Assembly: GCA_016871855.1 (NCBI GenBank) | Contig: VHBQ01000009.1 | Span: 1-57,502, forward strand | Length of the DNA: 57,502 bases | From: Gemmatimonadota bacterium | Lineage (GTDB): Bacteria > Gemmatimonadota > Gemmatimonadetes > Gemmatimonadales > Gemmatimonadaceae | Reading direction: 5' to 3' | In this document: positions 50,524 to 57,502 of the stretch, one piece after another | Numbering within the stretch: position 1 is the stretch's first letter | Layout: each line of letters begins with the position of its first letter | Notes under the pieces: model-generated | Databases searched by the model: none | What the model was told of the DNA's origin: nothing | What the model saw: only the letters and a program-made list of their open reading frames with translations | Translations under genes and position numbers: made by a program

Positions 50524-52068
50524 ATGCGCCGCCTGCTAACCGCCGCTTTCTTTGCGCCCGCGCTGACGCTGGCACAGACGCCGGCCGCCATCGACAGCAT
50601 CGTCACCCACGCTCTGCGAACGTTCGGCAACCAGGGGGTGGCCGTCGCCGTCGTGAAAGACGGCCAAGTGATTGTCGCCCGGGGATACGGCATCAAGAAG
50701 CTGGGGACGACGGATCCCGTGGGGCCGGACACCCGCTTCGGCATCGCGTCGAACAGCAAGGCGTTCACGGCCACGGCCATCGGGATCCTCGTCGAGGAGG
50801 GGAAGCTCGCCTGGGACGCGCCGGTGATTCGCTACCTCCCCGAGTTCGCGATGTACGATCCGTTCGTCACGCGCGAGCTCACCATCCGCGACCTGCTGGT
50901 GCACCGCTCTGGCCTTGGCCTGGGAGCCGGCGACCTGCTCTGGTGGCCAGCGTCGACGTACGACCGCAAGGAGATCGTGCGCCGCCTCCGGTTCATCAAG
51001 CCGGCGACGTCGTTCCGCTCAGCCTACGCGTACGACAACGTGCTGTACCTGGTCGCCGGCGAGGTCATCGAGCGGGTGAGCGGGCGCACGTGGGAGCAGT
51101 TCGTGAAGGAGCGAATCCTCGACCGTGTGGGGATGACGCGCAGCACGGTGCGCCACAGCGACGCGGCAGGCCCCGACGACGTGGCGACCACGCACGCAGA
51201 GATCGAGGGGTCGGTGCGCGTCATCGCGCCGCTGACCAGCGACAACACCAATCCTGCCGGCGGCATCAATGCTGGCGCCCGCGACATCGCCAAGTGGCTG
51301 CTGGTCCAGCTCGACAGCGGCAAGCTGGCCGATGGCGCGCGTCTGGTGAGCGCGCGCACGGCGCGCGAGATCTGGACCGGGGTCACGCCGATGGCCGCGT
51401 TCCCCTCCGCGCCGGAACTCGCGCCGCTGACGAAGCAGTTCAATCTCTACGCGCTCGGTTTCCAGACTAACGACTTCCGCGGCCGCAAGATGCTGTGGCA
51501 CACCGGCGGACTGCCCGGCTACCTGTCGTGGCTGGGGTTCATCCCGGACGCCCGCGTGGGCGTGGCGGTGCTCACCAACACTGAGACGCCGATGTACGCG
51601 GCGCTGGGGTGGTCGCTGCTGGACTACGCGTTGGGCACCAAGCCGCCGTGGGACTTCGTTGGGGGCTACGCCGCGGTGAACAAGCGCCAGCGTGACGCGC
51701 TGGCGCGGCAACGTACGACGACCGCGGCGGCGCGGGATTCGCTGAGCAAGCCCTCCTTGCCGCTCGCGAAGTACACGGGCACCTACGAAGACGCTTGGTA
51801 CGGCGACGTGAGCGTGTCGCTCGCGAACGGTAAGCTGCGCCTCTCGCTCAGTCACACGCCGCAGCTGCAGGGCGACCTCGTGCACTGGCAGCACGACACG
51901 TTCATCGCGCGGTGGGACGATCGCGAGATGCGCGCCGATGCCTATGTCACGTTCCAGCTCAGTCCCGATGGGAGCATCGACCAGGTGAAGCTCCGCGCCT
52001 TCGATCCAGACACGGACTTCTCCTTCGACTTCCACGACCTGCTGCTCCGGCCGCGGCGCCCGCGGTGA
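50524..52068 (+). CDS. Serine hydrolase of the class C beta-lactamase fold
   Basis: The 514-residue exported protein has a signal peptide ending LAQT (about residue 19). The beta-lactamase/DD-peptidase fold follows, with SNSK (Ser76, Lys79), a YxN motif in YAYDN, and HTGG in place of KTG. The C-terminal about 110 residues are a lipocalin-like DUF3471 domain. Members are esterases, D-aminopeptidases or peptidoglycan enzymes rather than true beta-lactamases. The ATG at 50524 gives the signal peptide. Its stop overlaps the next start (GTGA). Confidence 0.92.
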   Translation: MRRLLTAAFFAPALTLAQTPAAIDSIVTHALRTFGNQGVAVAVVKDGQVIVARGYGIKKLGTTDPVGPDTRFGIASNSKAFTATAIGILVEEGKLAWDAPVIRYLPEFAMYDPFVTRELTIRDLLVHRSGLGLGAGDLLWWPASTYDRKEIVRRLRFIKPATSFRSAYAYDNVLYLVAGEVIERVSGRTWEQFVKERILDRVGMTRSTVRHSDAAGPDDVATTHAEIEGSVRVIAPLTSDNTNPAGGINAGARDIAKWLLVQLDSGKLADGARLVSARTAREIWTGVTPMAAFPSAPELAPLTKQFNLYALGFQTNDFRGRKMLWHTGGLPGYLSWLGFIPDARVGVAVLTNTETPMYAALGWSLLDYALGTKPPWDFVGGYAAVNKRQRDALARQRTTTAAARDSLSKPSLPLAKYTGTYEDAWYGDVSVSLANGKLRLSLSHTPQLQGDLVHWQHDTFIARWDDREMRADAYVTFQLSPDGSIDQVKLRAFDPDTDFSFDFHDLLLRPRRPR

Positions 52069-53015
52069 GGCGCGTCCAGGCCAGTCTTGCCGTGCTGCTG
52101 CTGTGCGCTTCCGCGGCGCCGGCGCGCGCCCAGCAGGCGATCACCGCGCGCGCCGACAACGACGCGTTCAACTTCTGGCAGCTGCCGTGGGTGCGCCCGG
52201 ACGAGGAGTACACGAGCGGTGTTCGCCTGACGGTGACACTCGACGGCGCGCCCCGCTGGGCGCGCCCGTTCCGGTGGGCACTCGGCGCGTGCGCGCAGGA
52301 CGCCGCGCGCTGTGCGTCGCGCGAGTACGCGGTGGGGCAGGACATCTACACGGCTGTGCGCCGGAGGGGTTCGGCGAATGCGGTGCCCGGCGGACGGCCC
52401 GACGCGGCCGTGCTCTGGGTCAGCGCGCGCAGTCGAGTCGCGCGCGGCCGCTCCGTGCGGGAGCTGTCGTGGACGGTGGGCGTGACGGGCAAGCCCAGTC
52501 TCGCCGAGGCGATGCAGCAGGTGTTTCATGACCTTGCCCCTCGCATGAACCGCCCGATCACGTGGGGACCGGAGCTTCCCGCCGAGCTGGTGATTGGCGT
52601 TGCCCATGACCGCTCGCGCGCCGTCGACGTCGGCGCGCTGGAGGTGCGACCGCACGTCGGCGTGTCGCTCGGCACCCTGTTGACTGAAGCGCGGGCGGGC
52701 GTCGCGATGAGCCGCCAGCTTGTGATTCCCATGGGCGCGATCGGCCGGCGATTCGGCGCCGTGACGGCGGAGGTCGTGGCCGATGCGCAGGGGCGAGCCG
52801 TCGCTCGTAACGTCGTGCTGAGCGGCACCTACTTCCGTGACAGCCCGCGCGTGGCCCTGCGCCCCTTGGTGGGCCAGTATACGGCGGGCCTGCGCCTCGG
52901 ATGGCGGATGCTCGAGGCGTCGTGGCTGGCCAACCAGACCGGGGCCGAGCATCGTGGGCGAACGCGCGCGCACCGATGGTCCACGCTCGAACTGCGCTGG
53001 CGACCAGCGCGTTAA
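52065..53015 (+). CDS. LpxR-like lipid A deacylase (DUF2219)
   Basis: The 316-residue exported barrel starts with a signal peptide (about 1-24, ending RAQQ). The family's catalytic Asn-Asp appears in ADNDAF, followed by EEYTSGVRL. The segment QQVFHDL holds the expected catalytic His. LpxR removes the 3'-O-linked acyl chains of lipid A in the outer membrane. The GTG at 52065 overlaps the serine hydrolase stop; the longer frame runs back over that gene. Its presence implies lipid-A-type lipopolysaccharide in this organism, though the assignment is by family resemblance. Confidence 0.82.
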   Translation: MRRVQASLAVLLLCASAAPARAQQAITARADNDAFNFWQLPWVRPDEEYTSGVRLTVTLDGAPRWARPFRWALGACAQDAARCASREYAVGQDIYTAVRRRGSANAVPGGRPDAAVLWVSARSRVARGRSVRELSWTVGVTGKPSLAEAMQQVFHDLAPRMNRPITWGPELPAELVIGVAHDRSRAVDVGALEVRPHVGVSLGTLLTEARAGVAMSRQLVIPMGAIGRRFGAVTAEVVADAQGRAVARNVVLSGTYFRDSPRVALRPLVGQYTAGLRLGWRMLEASWLANQTGAEHRGRTRAHRWSTLELRWRPAR

Positions 53016-53031
53016 TCCGACGGAGCCCCCC

Positions 53032-53472
53032 ATGGCACACGACAACGACAAAACCGATGACCTGCGGTCCCGGCTGACTCCACTGCAGTATGAAGTCACG
53101 CAGTGCAGCGCCACGGAACCGCCCTTTCGCAACGCGTTCTGGAATCACCACGAGCCCGGCCTCTACGTGGACGTGGTCTCCGGCGAGCCGCTCTTCGCCT
53201 CCACCGACAAGTTCGACTCAGGAACGGGCTGGCCGTCGTTCACGCGCCCCGTGTCGCCCGCGTCGGTGCGCGAGCACGAGGATCGCAGCCACGGCATGCG
53301 CCGCGTCGAGGTGCGCTCCGAGCGGGGCGATTCGCATCTCGGGCACGTCTTCCCGGACGGCCCCGGTCCCACCGGCATGCGATACTGCATCAACTCCGCC
53401 TCGTTGCGCTTCATTCCGGTGGAGCGGCTTGAGGCGGAGGGCTACGGAGAGTACCGAACGCTGTTTCCGTAG
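53032..53472 (+). CDS. msrB: Peptide-methionine (R)-S-oxide reductase
   Basis: MsrB reduces methionine-R-sulfoxide in proteins. The 146-residue protein has GTGWPSF and the catalytic Cys119 in [11 protein letters not shown]. The two CxxC pairs that bind structural zinc in many MsrB are absent (the first is replaced by SGEP), so this is the zinc-free type. Cys24 in the N-terminal part could be the resolving Cys, but that is a guess. There is no signal peptide. The ATG at 53032 follows a weak GGAG sequence. Confidence 0.94.
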   Translation: MAHDNDKTDDLRSRLTPLQYEVTQCSATEPPFRNAFWNHHEPGLYVDVVSGEPLFASTDKFDSGTGWPSFTRPVSPASVREHEDRSHGMRRVEVRSERGDSHLGHVFPDGPGPTGMRYCINSASLRFIPVERLEAEGYGEYRTLFP

Positions 53473-53627
53473 CGGAACGCGGAGGGGGTAGGGGCGAGGC
53501 GAGGGGGTTGGAGGGAGGGAACGGGGGATGCGGCCCGACATCACGCGCATCACCGATAGGGGACGCCCGCTGGTGCACCGACCAGCGGCACCGGGGTAAT
53601 TTCCTGACGACCTCCACCGCGAACCCG

Positions 53628-54836
53628 ATGCGCCCGCTGTCCATCCTCCTGCTCGTCCTCGCCGTTCCGCTGGCCGCCCAGCAGCCGGCGGCCGCTCCCT
53701 CGGCGTCCGTTCCCGACTCGACCGTTGCGGATACGGTCGCGCCCGGGATCGTGCACACGTATCTGGTGCGCGGCGCGGGGCCGTGGCGCGCGCACGTGGT
53801 GCGCGTCGCGCTGCGCGACGGGCGTTACGCGGTGCGCAGTGTGCGCGCACTCGATTCGCTGCGCGGACGCGAGACCGTGTCGGCAATCGTGGCGCGCGCG
53901 CAGCGCGAGGGGCGCGACGTGCGCGTGGCGATCAACGCCGACTTCTTCGACGTGCGCACCGGCGAGAGCGTGAACAACCAGGTGAGCGACGGCCGCGTCT
54001 GGCGCGCGCTGCCGTGGAGCGGCCGGCCGCGCGCCCCGATGCGCAGCGCGCGCGGGCAGTTCGGCGTGACGCGCGATGGGCGCCCCGTGATCGATCGCTT
54101 CGTTTTCGCCGGCACGGTGCACGCCCTGCGCGCGCAGTGGGCGCTCGACGGGGTGAACGTCGTTCCTGCGAACGGCCAAGGCCTCGTTCTCTGGCTGCCG
54201 GAAGGGAATGGCCGTTCGCGCGCCGACTCGTCCGGCACGGCGCGCGAACTGCGCGTGCGCGTGATGCGCGGCAGTTGGCGCGACTCGTTGCTGCTGCGTA
54301 GCGCGGGGCAGCCGGCCGCCGCCGATTCCGCGCCGCTTGCCGCGGGGGAAGCGGCGCTCGTCGCGTATGGATCGGCGATTTCGCGGCTGGACTCGATCGC
54401 CGCGTTGCGTGGCGTCTTTGACATCCACGCGTCGTGGATTCCGTCGGTGGGCGCCATCGAGCAGCTCATCGGCGGATGGCCGGTGATCCTGCGCGACGGC
54501 GTGCCGATGGTGGAGGACGCCGCCACGCGCGAGTTCACGGCCAGCGGCAACGCGAACGTTCGCCATCCCCGCAGCCTGGTCGGCTTCGACGCCGACACGA
54601 GCCATCTCTTCCTGATCGCCATCGATGGACGCAGTTCCGCCAGCGTGGGGATGACGCTGGCCGAGGCCGCCGACTTCTTGCGCACGCTGGGGGTGTCGCA
54701 CGCGCTCAACCTGGACGGCGGCGGTTCGACGGCCCTCCTCGTCAATGGCCGCGTGGTCAACCGGCCGAGCGATCCGCAGGGAGAGCGCAGCGTAGCGAAC
54801 GCGCTGCTGATCGAGACGCGGCCGGTCCGTCCGTAA
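53628..54836 (+). CDS. Phosphodiester glycosidase-like (NAGPA/DUF2233) exported protein
   Basis: The 402-residue protein has a signal peptide (about 1-19, ending LAAQ). A NAGPA-type domain fills the rest, with NADFFDVRTGE in the first part and the signature LNLDGGGSTAL near the end. Relatives cleave GlcNAc-1-phosphodiesters, including sugar-phosphate links in envelope polymers. Catalytic residues are not firmly known, so this is a family-level call. The ATG at 53628 gives the signal peptide; the frame extends to 53508 without one. Confidence 0.85.
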   Translation: MRPLSILLLVLAVPLAAQQPAAAPSASVPDSTVADTVAPGIVHTYLVRGAGPWRAHVVRVALRDGRYAVRSVRALDSLRGRETVSAIVARAQREGRDVRVAINADFFDVRTGESVNNQVSDGRVWRALPWSGRPRAPMRSARGQFGVTRDGRPVIDRFVFAGTVHALRAQWALDGVNVVPANGQGLVLWLPEGNGRSRADSSGTARELRVRVMRGSWRDSLLLRSAGQPAAADSAPLAAGEAALVAYGSAISRLDSIAALRGVFDIHASWIPSVGAIEQLIGGWPVILRDGVPMVEDAATREFTASGNANVRHPRSLVGFDADTSHLFLIAIDGRSSASVGMTLAEAADFLRTLGVSHALNLDGGGSTALLVNGRVVNRPSDPQGERSVANALLIETRPVRP

Positions 54837-54947
54837 TTGCCAGCGCCCACTCGCGGCGCACCCGCGTCGCAGTGTCGGCGCAGCGACTTTGTGCGGCGAT
54901 TCCCGGTGCGACGTCGGTCAAAGGTGCACGAAACTTCAGGGGTTCGC

Positions 54948-54967
54948 TTGACCCGATAATTGGTCAA
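54948..54967. promoter_or_regulatory. TTGACC-N8-GGTCAA palindrome upstream of the redox operon
   Basis: TTGACC (54948-54953) and GGTCAA (54962-54967) form a perfect inverted repeat. A third copy of GGTCAAAG lies at 54916-54923 and a TTGAC at 54989-54993. The left arm also resembles a -35 box. This looks like an operator or promoter of the following operon; the regulator is unknown. Confidence 0.45.
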
Positions 54968-54997
54968 AGCAGTTAATGGTAAACTCGGTTGACGATG

Positions 54998-55025
54998 GCG
55001 CCCCCGCACGATATCGTGGGGGCGC
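54998..55025 (+). promoter_or_regulatory. Leader hairpin before the redox operon
   Basis: A near-perfect stem (left arm GCGCCCCC plus GCACGAT, right arm ATCGTG plus GGGGCGC, with one or two bulged bases) ends 18 bases before the ATG at 55044. It could terminate or attenuate transcription, or serve as a leader structure; no T-run follows. Confidence 0.5.
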
Positions 55026-55043
55026 TGCTTGCCCGGAGATACT

Positions 55044-56330
55044 ATGCAATTGGCTTCCTCCACCCCGTCGCCGGGGTCGGTTGCTGGTGAGCCTGCGCAC
55101 TCCGCCACACACGCGCGACTCGAGTCGGAGTGGTTGGACCCGACCTTGCTTGCCGACGTACGTCGGCACGGCCGCTTCGATGCCCACTGCCTGAACTGCG
55201 GCGGCTGCTCGGTCGCCTGCGAGTTGAGCGACGAGAGCCTCACGCTGCCCCGGCGTCCGCTGCGCGGCGTGCTGCTTGGCCTGAAGGCGACCACGCGCGC
55301 GTCGCTTGAGCCGTGGGTCTGCCACGACTGCGGCGATTGCGCCATCGCCTGCCCGCAGAAGGCCAATCCCGCGGAATCCATGCGCACGCTGCGCCGCTAC
55401 CTCACCGGACAATACGACTTCACTGGCTTGTCCCGGCGCATCCTGCGGTCCAAGGCCTGGCACCTCGGTGCGCTCGGCGTCGTCTTCGCCATCGTGCTCG
55501 CTCTGCTCGTTGTGTACCACCTGTACTGGGCTGAGCTGACGATGACTGACTTCGTCGGCACCGCGCTGCCGATGGAGCACATGTTTCCGAAGATCAAGTA
55601 CTTCACCTGGATCGTCTACGGCATCCCGCTGGTCTTCCTCACGCTCCACGCCTGGCGCATGCAGCGCCTGACGATGGGGCGCCTGGGCGTGCCGCTTCGG
55701 CACTACTTCATGGAAGCGTGGATGATCTTCGTGCAGGTCGTCACGCAGAAGCGCATGCGGCAGTGCCCGGCGGAGCAGCGCCGGCAGCGCGCGCTCGAGC
55801 TGTTCAAGAGTGAGGGCAAGGAAGCCGGCGTGCACCTGGTGCCGCGGCGCTGGATCAAGCACTGGCTGATGGCCGCCGGGACGATGGCGATGCTGGTGAT
55901 CACCGGGCTCTTCCTCGCCTGGTTCCAGACCGACGCCGTGCACGCGTGGTATCACCCGCAGCGTCTCCTTGGCTACGTGGCCACCGCGTGCATCCTGTGG
56001 GCGACGACGGACATCCTCGTGCGCCGCGCGCGCACGCCGCGCGCCGAGCGCCGGCCGAACGCGCTGGCCATGCCGCTCCTGCTCTGGCTGACCGCCGTCA
56101 GCGGCATCGTCGTCCACGTGGTGCGCGTCCTCGGGCTCGAGCTGACCACGCACTACGCCTACGCCGCGCACCTGCTCATCACCGTGCCGATGGTCGTCGT
56201 CGAACTGCCGTTTGGCGAATGGGCGCACATGATTGACCGCCCGCTCGCCCTGTACTTCCACGCCGTGCGCCTGCGCGCCGCCGCGGAACAACCCAGCGAG
56301 GCGGGCCTCGTGCCCGTGCACACCTCATGA
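55044..56330 (+). CDS. HdrC-HdrE-like iron-sulfur/cytochrome b membrane protein (QmoC type)
   Basis: The 428-residue protein fuses a cytosolic dicluster ferredoxin (Cys49/52/55/59 and Cys93/96/99/103, with CLNCGGCSVAC and CHDCGDCAIACP) to six membrane helices (about 145-390). The helices hold several histidines that could bind heme b. This matches QmoC and HdrC-HdrE fusions, which pass electrons between a soluble flavoprotein and the quinone pool. The ATG at 55044 has GGAGA upstream; a GTG-like longer start at 55029 would not. The stop overlaps the HdrA-like gene by 4 bases, so the two subunits are made together. Confidence 0.82.
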   Translation: MQLASSTPSPGSVAGEPAHSATHARLESEWLDPTLLADVRRHGRFDAHCLNCGGCSVACELSDESLTLPRRPLRGVLLGLKATTRASLEPWVCHDCGDCAIACPQKANPAESMRTLRRYLTGQYDFTGLSRRILRSKAWHLGALGVVFAIVLALLVVYHLYWAELTMTDFVGTALPMEHMFPKIKYFTWIVYGIPLVFLTLHAWRMQRLTMGRLGVPLRHYFMEAWMIFVQVVTQKRMRQCPAEQRRQRALELFKSEGKEAGVHLVPRRWIKHWLMAAGTMAMLVITGLFLAWFQTDAVHAWYHPQRLLGYVATACILWATTDILVRRARTPRAERRPNALAMPLLLWLTAVSGIVVHVVRVLGLELTTHYAYAAHLLITVPMVVVELPFGEWAHMIDRPLALYFHAVRLRAAAEQPSEAGLVPVHTS

Positions 56331-57502
56331 TTGCACCGCGCACCCCGCCGGTCGGCGCCGCCCTCGTGGTTGGCGGCGGCGTCGGAGGCATCCAGGCGGC
56401 GCTTGACCTCGCCAGCGCCGGCATCAAGGTCTACCTCGCGGAACAGAAGTCGGGCGTCGGCGGCGTGATGGCCGAACTCGACAAGACGTTCCCCACCAAC
56501 GACTGCGCGATGTGCACGATGGCGCCGCGCCTCGCCGAACTGGCTCGGCACAAGGACATCGAAATCATCACGCTGGCCGACATCGAGCAGGTGGAGGGAA
56601 GCGCCGGCGACTTCGACGTGACGCTGCGCAAGCGCGCCCGGTTCGTGGATGAATCCAAGTGCACGGGCTGCGCGGCCTGCGCCGAGGTGTGCCCGGTGGA
56701 GCTGCCGTCGGCGTTTGACCACGGGCTCAGCACGCGGCGGGCGATCTACCGCCCGTATCCGCAGGTGGTGCCCAACGTCTTCGCCATCTCCCGGCTGGGC
56801 GTGTCGCCGTGCCAGGGCGCGTGCCCGATCCACCAGAGCGCGCAGGGCTATGTGACGCTCATCGCGCAAGGTCGCTTCGAGGAGGCGCTGCAAGTCATCC
56901 TGCGCGACAACCCGCTCCCTTCCATCTGCGGCCGTGTGTGCACGCATCCGTGCACGGCGGCGTGCACCCGCTGCTCGATTGACGATGCGGTGAACATGCC
57001 GGCGCTCAAGCGGTTCGTGACGGACCAGTTCCCGGGCTACGAGCTGCCGAAGGTGACGGTCGCCGACCGCCCGGAAACGGTCGGCATCGTCGGGGCGGGA
57101 CCGGCCGGACTGATGTGCGCGTGGCAGCTGCGGCAGCAGGGCTATCGTCCGGTCATCTATGAATCGCTGCCCGTTGCGGGGGGAATGCTGGCTGCGGGGA
57201 TTCCGGAGTTTCGCCTGCCGCGCGAGGTGCTCACCGCCGAGATCTCGCGCTTCACCAACGCGGGGATTGACATCCAGCTGAACACGCGGCTGGGCCGCGA
57301 CGTAACGCTGGACGAGCTGCGCGAGCGGCACGCGGCGGTCTTCCTGGCCATTGGCGCGCACGTGGAACGCGCGCTCGGCGTGCCCGGCGAGCATCACGCG
57401 GGCGTGCTGGGCGGCGTGGAGTTCCTGCGCCGCGTCAACCTCGAAGGTCCCTTTGCGCTGGGCAAGCGCGTGCTAGTCATCGGCGGCGGCAACTCGGCGC
57501 TC
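56327..57502 (+). CDS. HdrA-GltD-like iron-sulfur flavoprotein fusion (3' end missing)
   Basis: The frame is open to the window end, giving 392 residues so far. It starts with a HdrA-type FAD fold (VVGGGVGGIQAAL) and the HdrA motif FPTNDCAMCTMAPRL (Cys60/63). A [4Fe-4S] motif CTGCAACAEVCP follows (Cys112/115/118/122). From Cys162 it changes to the N-terminal Fe-S domain of glutamate synthase small subunit (CQGACPIHQ; CGRVC at 201-205). A second FAD fold (VGIVGAGPAGL, 252-262) and the start of an NAD(P) fold (VLVIGGGNSAL) follow. It probably exchanges electrons between NAD(P)H, its flavins and the HdrC-HdrE subunit. Confidence 0.85.
   Translation, partial: MIAPRTPPVGAALVVGGGVGGIQAALDLASAGIKVYLAEQKSGVGGVMAELDKTFPTNDCAMCTMAPRLAELARHKDIEIITLADIEQVEGSAGDFDVTLRKRARFVDESKCTGCAACAEVCPVELPSAFDHGLSTRRAIYRPYPQVVPNVFAISRLGVSPCQGACPIHQSAQGYVTLIAQGRFEEALQVILRDNPLPSICGRVCTHPCTAACTRCSIDDAVNMPALKRFVTDQFPGYELPKVTVADRPETVGIVGAGPAGLMCAWQLRQQGYRPVIYESLPVAGGMLAAGIPEFRLPREVLTAEISRFTNAGIDIQLNTRLGRDVTLDELRERHAAVFLAIGAHVERALGVPGEHHAGVLGGVEFLRRVNLEGPFALGKRVLVIGGGNSAL

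Noticed and set aside
1-57502. tRNA, rRNA or insertion sequences
   Set aside because: No tRNA T-loop context, rRNA segment, transposase or integrase was recognised anywhere in the window; reading by eye could miss an unusual tRNA.

Overview
The window is a chromosomal stretch of a GC-rich Gram-negative-type bacterium. Outer-membrane barrels, an LpxR-like lipid A deacylase, a TonB-domain protein, many lipobox signal peptides, a B12-dependent class II ribonucleotide reductase and a WD40-S41 'tricorn' protease together look most like a Gemmatimonadota-type genome. That placement is an inference from gene content; no rRNA or tRNA was recognised. Genes are dense, often overlap by 4 bases (ATGA or GTGA), and many starts lie just after a -10-like hexamer rather than a Shine-Dalgarno sequence.

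Layout: 1-6086 (+) holds the end of a zinc-ribbon Ser/Thr kinase, PriA, a small protein expanded by a 9-bp tandem repeat, a Fur-family regulator, a CcdA-like protein and a glycine-zipper lipoprotein. A gamma-glutamyltransferase faces it. 8127-11639 (+) is a peptidoglycan-recycling operon (murQ, anmK, nagZ). 11861-17211 (-) is a tightly coupled phospho-signalling operon: double-FHA zinc-ribbon protein, Ser/Thr kinase, PP2C phosphatase and FHA-trypsin-like membrane protease. Divergent from it are a lipoprotein cell-wall amidase and a translationally coupled HExxH-propeller-barrel protein. 22253-29026 holds a gamma-carbonic-anhydrase-like protein, an esterase, a GNAT enzyme, the ribonucleotide reductase with a complex AT-rich upstream region, and an alpha/beta hydrolase paired with an unknown membrane protein.

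29255-40420 (+) is a long co-directional run: TonB-domain protein, tricorn-like protease, DUF481 barrel, SLC13 symporter, an unknown lipoprotein, a small membrane protein, aminotransferase and omega-amidase (a likely glutamine-transaminase/omega-amidase salvage pair), TrmO, small unknowns and a CDF-like transporter. 41407-45190 (-) is a TPR-associated TRAP transporter (P, fused QM, and T subunits). GH2 and GH35 glycosidases converge on a shared terminator. Then come a one-domain asparaginase-like protein, a serine beta-lactamase-fold hydrolase, an LpxR-like protein, MsrB and a phosphodiester-glycosidase-like protein.

The right edge opens a redox operon: a HdrC-HdrE (QmoC-like) membrane protein and, overlapping it, a fusion of a HdrA-like N-terminus with a GltD-like flavoprotein, cut by the window end. 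Several intergenic spaces carry long inverted repeats built from short purine-rich words. Related sequence appears to have entered coding DNA at 18985-19160, and a similar simple repeat lies at 3560-3694.
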